Shown here piece by piece: positions 42,429 to 43,813 of a stretch of DNA of 43,813 nucleotides. Source of the stretch: a virus; IMG/VR virus record IMGVR_UViG_3300027741_000121, positions 1 to 43,813 of that record; one strand, given 5' to 3'. The position numbers and the translations under genes are program-made. The notes under the pieces were generated by a model that did not search any database, was not told where the DNA came from, and saw nothing but the letters and a program-made list of their open reading frames with translations. How positions within the stretch are numbered: position 1 is the stretch's first letter; each line of letters starts with the position of its first letter.

Positions 42429-42788
42429 ATGACACAGTTATCTGGATTTGTAGAAAAAGGTTGGGGGCATGAATTAATTTGGTGTACCACAGACAAGTAT
42501 TGTGGGAAACTATTAAATTTTAATAAAGGTGCCAAATTCAGCATGCACTTTCATGCGGAAAAAGATGAAACTTGGTATGTGTTATCTGGAGAATTTTTAG
42601 TCAGATTTATCGACACCAAAACAGCACAGATCAGGGAAAAGACATTAATCGTGGGTGAAACTTGGCACAATCCTCCACTTCTACCACATCAAGTCGTGTG
42701 CGTATGTGCGGGCACATTGATTGAAGTCAGCACAGTGGATAGTGTAGAAGATAATTATCGGGTCATGCCCGGAGATAGTCAGAAATAA
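42429..42788 (+). CDS. Cupin-fold protein
   Basis: A 119-residue single-domain cupin. Motif 1 is FSMHFHAEKDETWYVLSGEF (residues of about 38-57), with His, His and Glu as likely metal ligands. Motif 2 includes NPPLLPHQVVCV, with the last His. WGHELIWCTTDKYCGKLL before motif 1 is the usual first strand pair of sugar-isomerase-like and epimerase-like cupins (mannose-6-phosphate isomerase C-terminal type). The substrate is not deducible; nucleotide-sugar or small-molecule handling is possible. Its TAA overlaps the next ATG. Confidence 0.8.
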   Translation: MTQLSGFVEKGWGHELIWCTTDKYCGKLLNFNKGAKFSMHFHAEKDETWYVLSGEFLVRFIDTKTAQIREKTLIVGETWHNPPLLPHQVVCVCAGTLIEVSTVDSVEDNYRVMPGDSQK

Positions 42789-43369
42789 TGGATATCGATA
42801 TTGATTTTTATGATAGGAATAAAATCCTAGATATTATAGAACATATTCCTGCTGCAATTTTTAGTCAAAATGGCACAGTTAAACCACATAATTCTGGGGT
42901 TTATTGTCAGAAGATTCCTGTTAATCCACTGACTAATTTGGCCAGTATTGACTATAAAGAAGCACAACAGCGCGGGTATTTTAAAATTGATTTCCTGAAT
43001 GCCAATGTATATAAAGGCGTTCGTGATGAAGCACATTTGAATGAACTTTTATCCAAGGAGCCATTATGGGATCTATTAGAACAGAAAGAGTTTACCGATT
43101 TACTTTTTCACATAAGCGATCATCACACTGTTTTAAAACAGATGAAACCACGGAGTATACCCCAACTAGCGGCAGTTTTGGCCATGATCAGACCCGCCAA
43201 GCGACACTTGATTGGACAAGACTGGACGACTATTATGAAGACGATATGGAAGAAGACAGACGATGAAACTGGATATGCATTCAAATGTAGTCACGCACAT
43301 GCTTATGCATCTGCTATTGTAGTACAGATGAATCTAATTTGTGAGTCAATCAGCTATGGCTACGCTTGA
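42788..43369 (+). CDS. Miniature DNA polymerase III alpha (DnaE)-like protein
   Basis: A 193-residue protein, collinear with the DnaE palm and fingers but shortened throughout. DIDIDFYDRNKI (residues 2-13) matches DnaE PDFDVDFC with two catalytic Asp. KPHNSGVYCQKIP matches the KHAGGVVI element. YFKIDFLNANVY matches VKFDFLGL with the third catalytic Asp. MKPRSIPQLAAVLAMIRP matches the LKP...ALFRPGP segment. FKCSHAHAYASAIV matches NKSHSAAYALVSY. The N-terminal PHP and C-terminal tau/beta-binding parts are absent. Polymerase activity is doubtful at this size; a relict or regulatory role is possible. The 3' end overlaps a convergent gene by 20 bases. Confidence 0.65.
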   Translation: MDIDIDFYDRNKILDIIEHIPAAIFSQNGTVKPHNSGVYCQKIPVNPLTNLASIDYKEAQQRGYFKIDFLNANVYKGVRDEAHLNELLSKEPLWDLLEQKEFTDLLFHISDHHTVLKQMKPRSIPQLAAVLAMIRPAKRHLIGQDWTTIMKTIWKKTDDETGYAFKCSHAHAYASAIVVQMNLICESISYGYA

Positions 43370-43733
43370 TTGTTCTGATTAGTTGGATAGATTTGCGTTT
43401 GATCCTTTTTTCTGCTATGTCGCTGAGGTTGACCAAAGGACCAAACATTAAACTAGTGTCTTTGCTGTTTAGTGTTTTGATGGTATATTTAAATGGCTTC
43501 ATCTCTTCTTTCAAAAAGATATTAATGGGTATCTTGCGATTGCTCTCCCACCACCATATATCCCCTAATTCAAGGAAAGTACTTTTTTCTTGCTCTGTTC
43601 TGATCTGACTGATATCGTAGATACTGGCAATACTATCGTCGAAATTGATGAGAATCCCAACGTATTCTAGATCATTGGATTTGAGGCAAGAAATAAATGG
43701 GTAATTTGTCTGGAATGTGTCGGGTATCTTCAT
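43350..43733 (-). CDS. Conserved hypothetical protein (127 aa)
   Basis: It opens KIPDTFQTNYPFISCLKSND, continues YVGILINFDDSIASIYDI, then FLELGDIWWWESNRKIPINI and FGPLVNLSDIAEKRIKRKSI, with a basic C-terminus. I recognise the WWWESNR.IPINIF block from aquatic T4-like phages, where the function is unknown. It is on the minus strand, with a late promoter upstream (complement of 43768-43775). No catalytic or membrane features are visible. Confidence 0.65.
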   Translation of the reverse strand: MKIPDTFQTNYPFISCLKSNDLEYVGILINFDDSIASIYDISQIRTEQEKSTFLELGDIWWWESNRKIPINIFLKEEMKPFKYTIKTLNSKDTSLMFGPLVNLSDIAEKRIKRKSIQLIRTIKRSHS

Positions 43734-43735
43734 TT

Positions 43736-43743
43736 TATAAATA
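43736..43743 (+). promoter_or_regulatory. Late promoter, exact TATAAATA, abutting an ATG
   Basis: Ends 6 bases before ATG 43750, predicting a transcript with about one base before the start codon and no ribosome site. Confidence 0.7.
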
Positions 43744-43749
43744 CTAATT

Positions 43750-43813
43750 ATGCAATCAATGCCAGTATATTTATATCCAAATATTATCGACGTAATATTA
43801 GATTTAGACGACA
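43750..43813 (+). CDS. Late gene, 3' partial (runs off the window)
   Basis: Only 21 codons are visible: MQSMPVYLYPNIIDVILDLD and onward. The PVYLYPNIIDV start resembles a conserved virion protein of aquatic T4-like phages, but too little is present to name it. It sits directly behind an exact late promoter and diverges from the minus-strand gene at 43733. Confidence 0.5.
   Translation, partial: MQSMPVYLYPNIIDVILDLDD
43768..43775 (-). promoter_or_regulatory. Late promoter, exact TATAAATA (minus strand)
   Basis: The complement of 43768-43775 is TATAAATA, inside the start of the + strand partial gene. Transcription would begin near 43762 and give a leader of about 29 bases for the minus-strand gene at 43733. 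Confidence 0.55.

Noticed and set aside
43366-43608. + strand ORF with a hydrophobic N-terminus at the right end
   Set aside because: It is antisense to the minus-strand gene whose WWWESNR-type block is a recognised conserved phage family, so it is a shadow frame.
1-43813. tRNA genes, integrase or lysogeny genes, origin of replication
   Set aside because: I saw no cloverleaf, integrase or repressor motif and no clear origin-like repeat set; nothing supports them in this window.

Overview
This window is a contiguous stretch of a T4-like (contractile-tailed) bacteriophage genome. It is AT-rich, tightly packed and mostly on the + strand. Recognisable T4 counterparts are neck gp13, gp14 and gp15, small and large terminase gp16 and gp17, sheath gp18, tube gp19, head-completion gp4, dNMP kinase gp1, ssDNA-binding gp32, UvsX, UvsY, UvsW and a probable clamp-loader gp62. 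Many remaining genes resemble conserved unknowns of aquatic T4-like phages. Late promoters close to the T4 consensus TATAAATA recur, and at least two sigma70-type promoters are visible. The host cannot be read directly. A SoxYZ-like periplasmic carrier gene of the type found with PQQ-dependent methanol/quinoprotein dehydrogenases points, by inference, to a methylotrophic Gram-negative proteobacterium.

Layout: 1-2.5 kb holds a homing-endonuclease-like gene (5' end outside the window), a small ORF and two tandem acetyltransferase-like paralogues, the second interrupted by an in-frame TGA. 2.5-16 kb is a fibre/adhesin block that starts at an exact TATAAATA. Its large proteins share a repeated Gly-rich fibre motif, and it ends in a Nudix hydrolase convergent with the last fibre. 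16.4-19 kb carries gp15 and gp14 on the minus strand. 19-22.2 kb carries a coiled-coil protein, gp13, a glycosyltransferase-like protein, dNMP kinase and a minus-strand HNH-like gene. 22.3-28.5 kb is the tail/head-completion/packaging block: enlarged gp18, gp19, a second tube-like protein, a small structural protein, gp4 and gp16. 28.5-34.3 kb has a protein with a capsid-targeting-like N-terminus, an acidic protein, gp17 and a 776-residue protein. 34.3-35.1 kb is the SoxYZ-like gene. 35.3-41.7 kb is the recombination/replication block: gp32, uvsX, a small acidic protein, uvsY, an unknown, uvsW, a conserved unknown and the gp62-like gene. 41.7-43.8 kb holds a zinc-finger protein, a cupin, a very small DNA polymerase III alpha-like protein, a minus-strand conserved unknown and the start of a further late gene.

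Points most worth following: the SoxYZ-like auxiliary metabolic gene; a 193-residue DnaE-like protein that keeps all three catalytic aspartate positions; late promoters placed so close to the ATG that the transcripts should be leaderless or nearly so; two genes whose only sensible start is ATT; the in-frame TGA at a conserved Trp; a 15-bp intergenic hairpin; and one small module shared by sheath, neck and fibre proteins.

All functional calls are from reading sequence and remembered family motifs; no database search was run.
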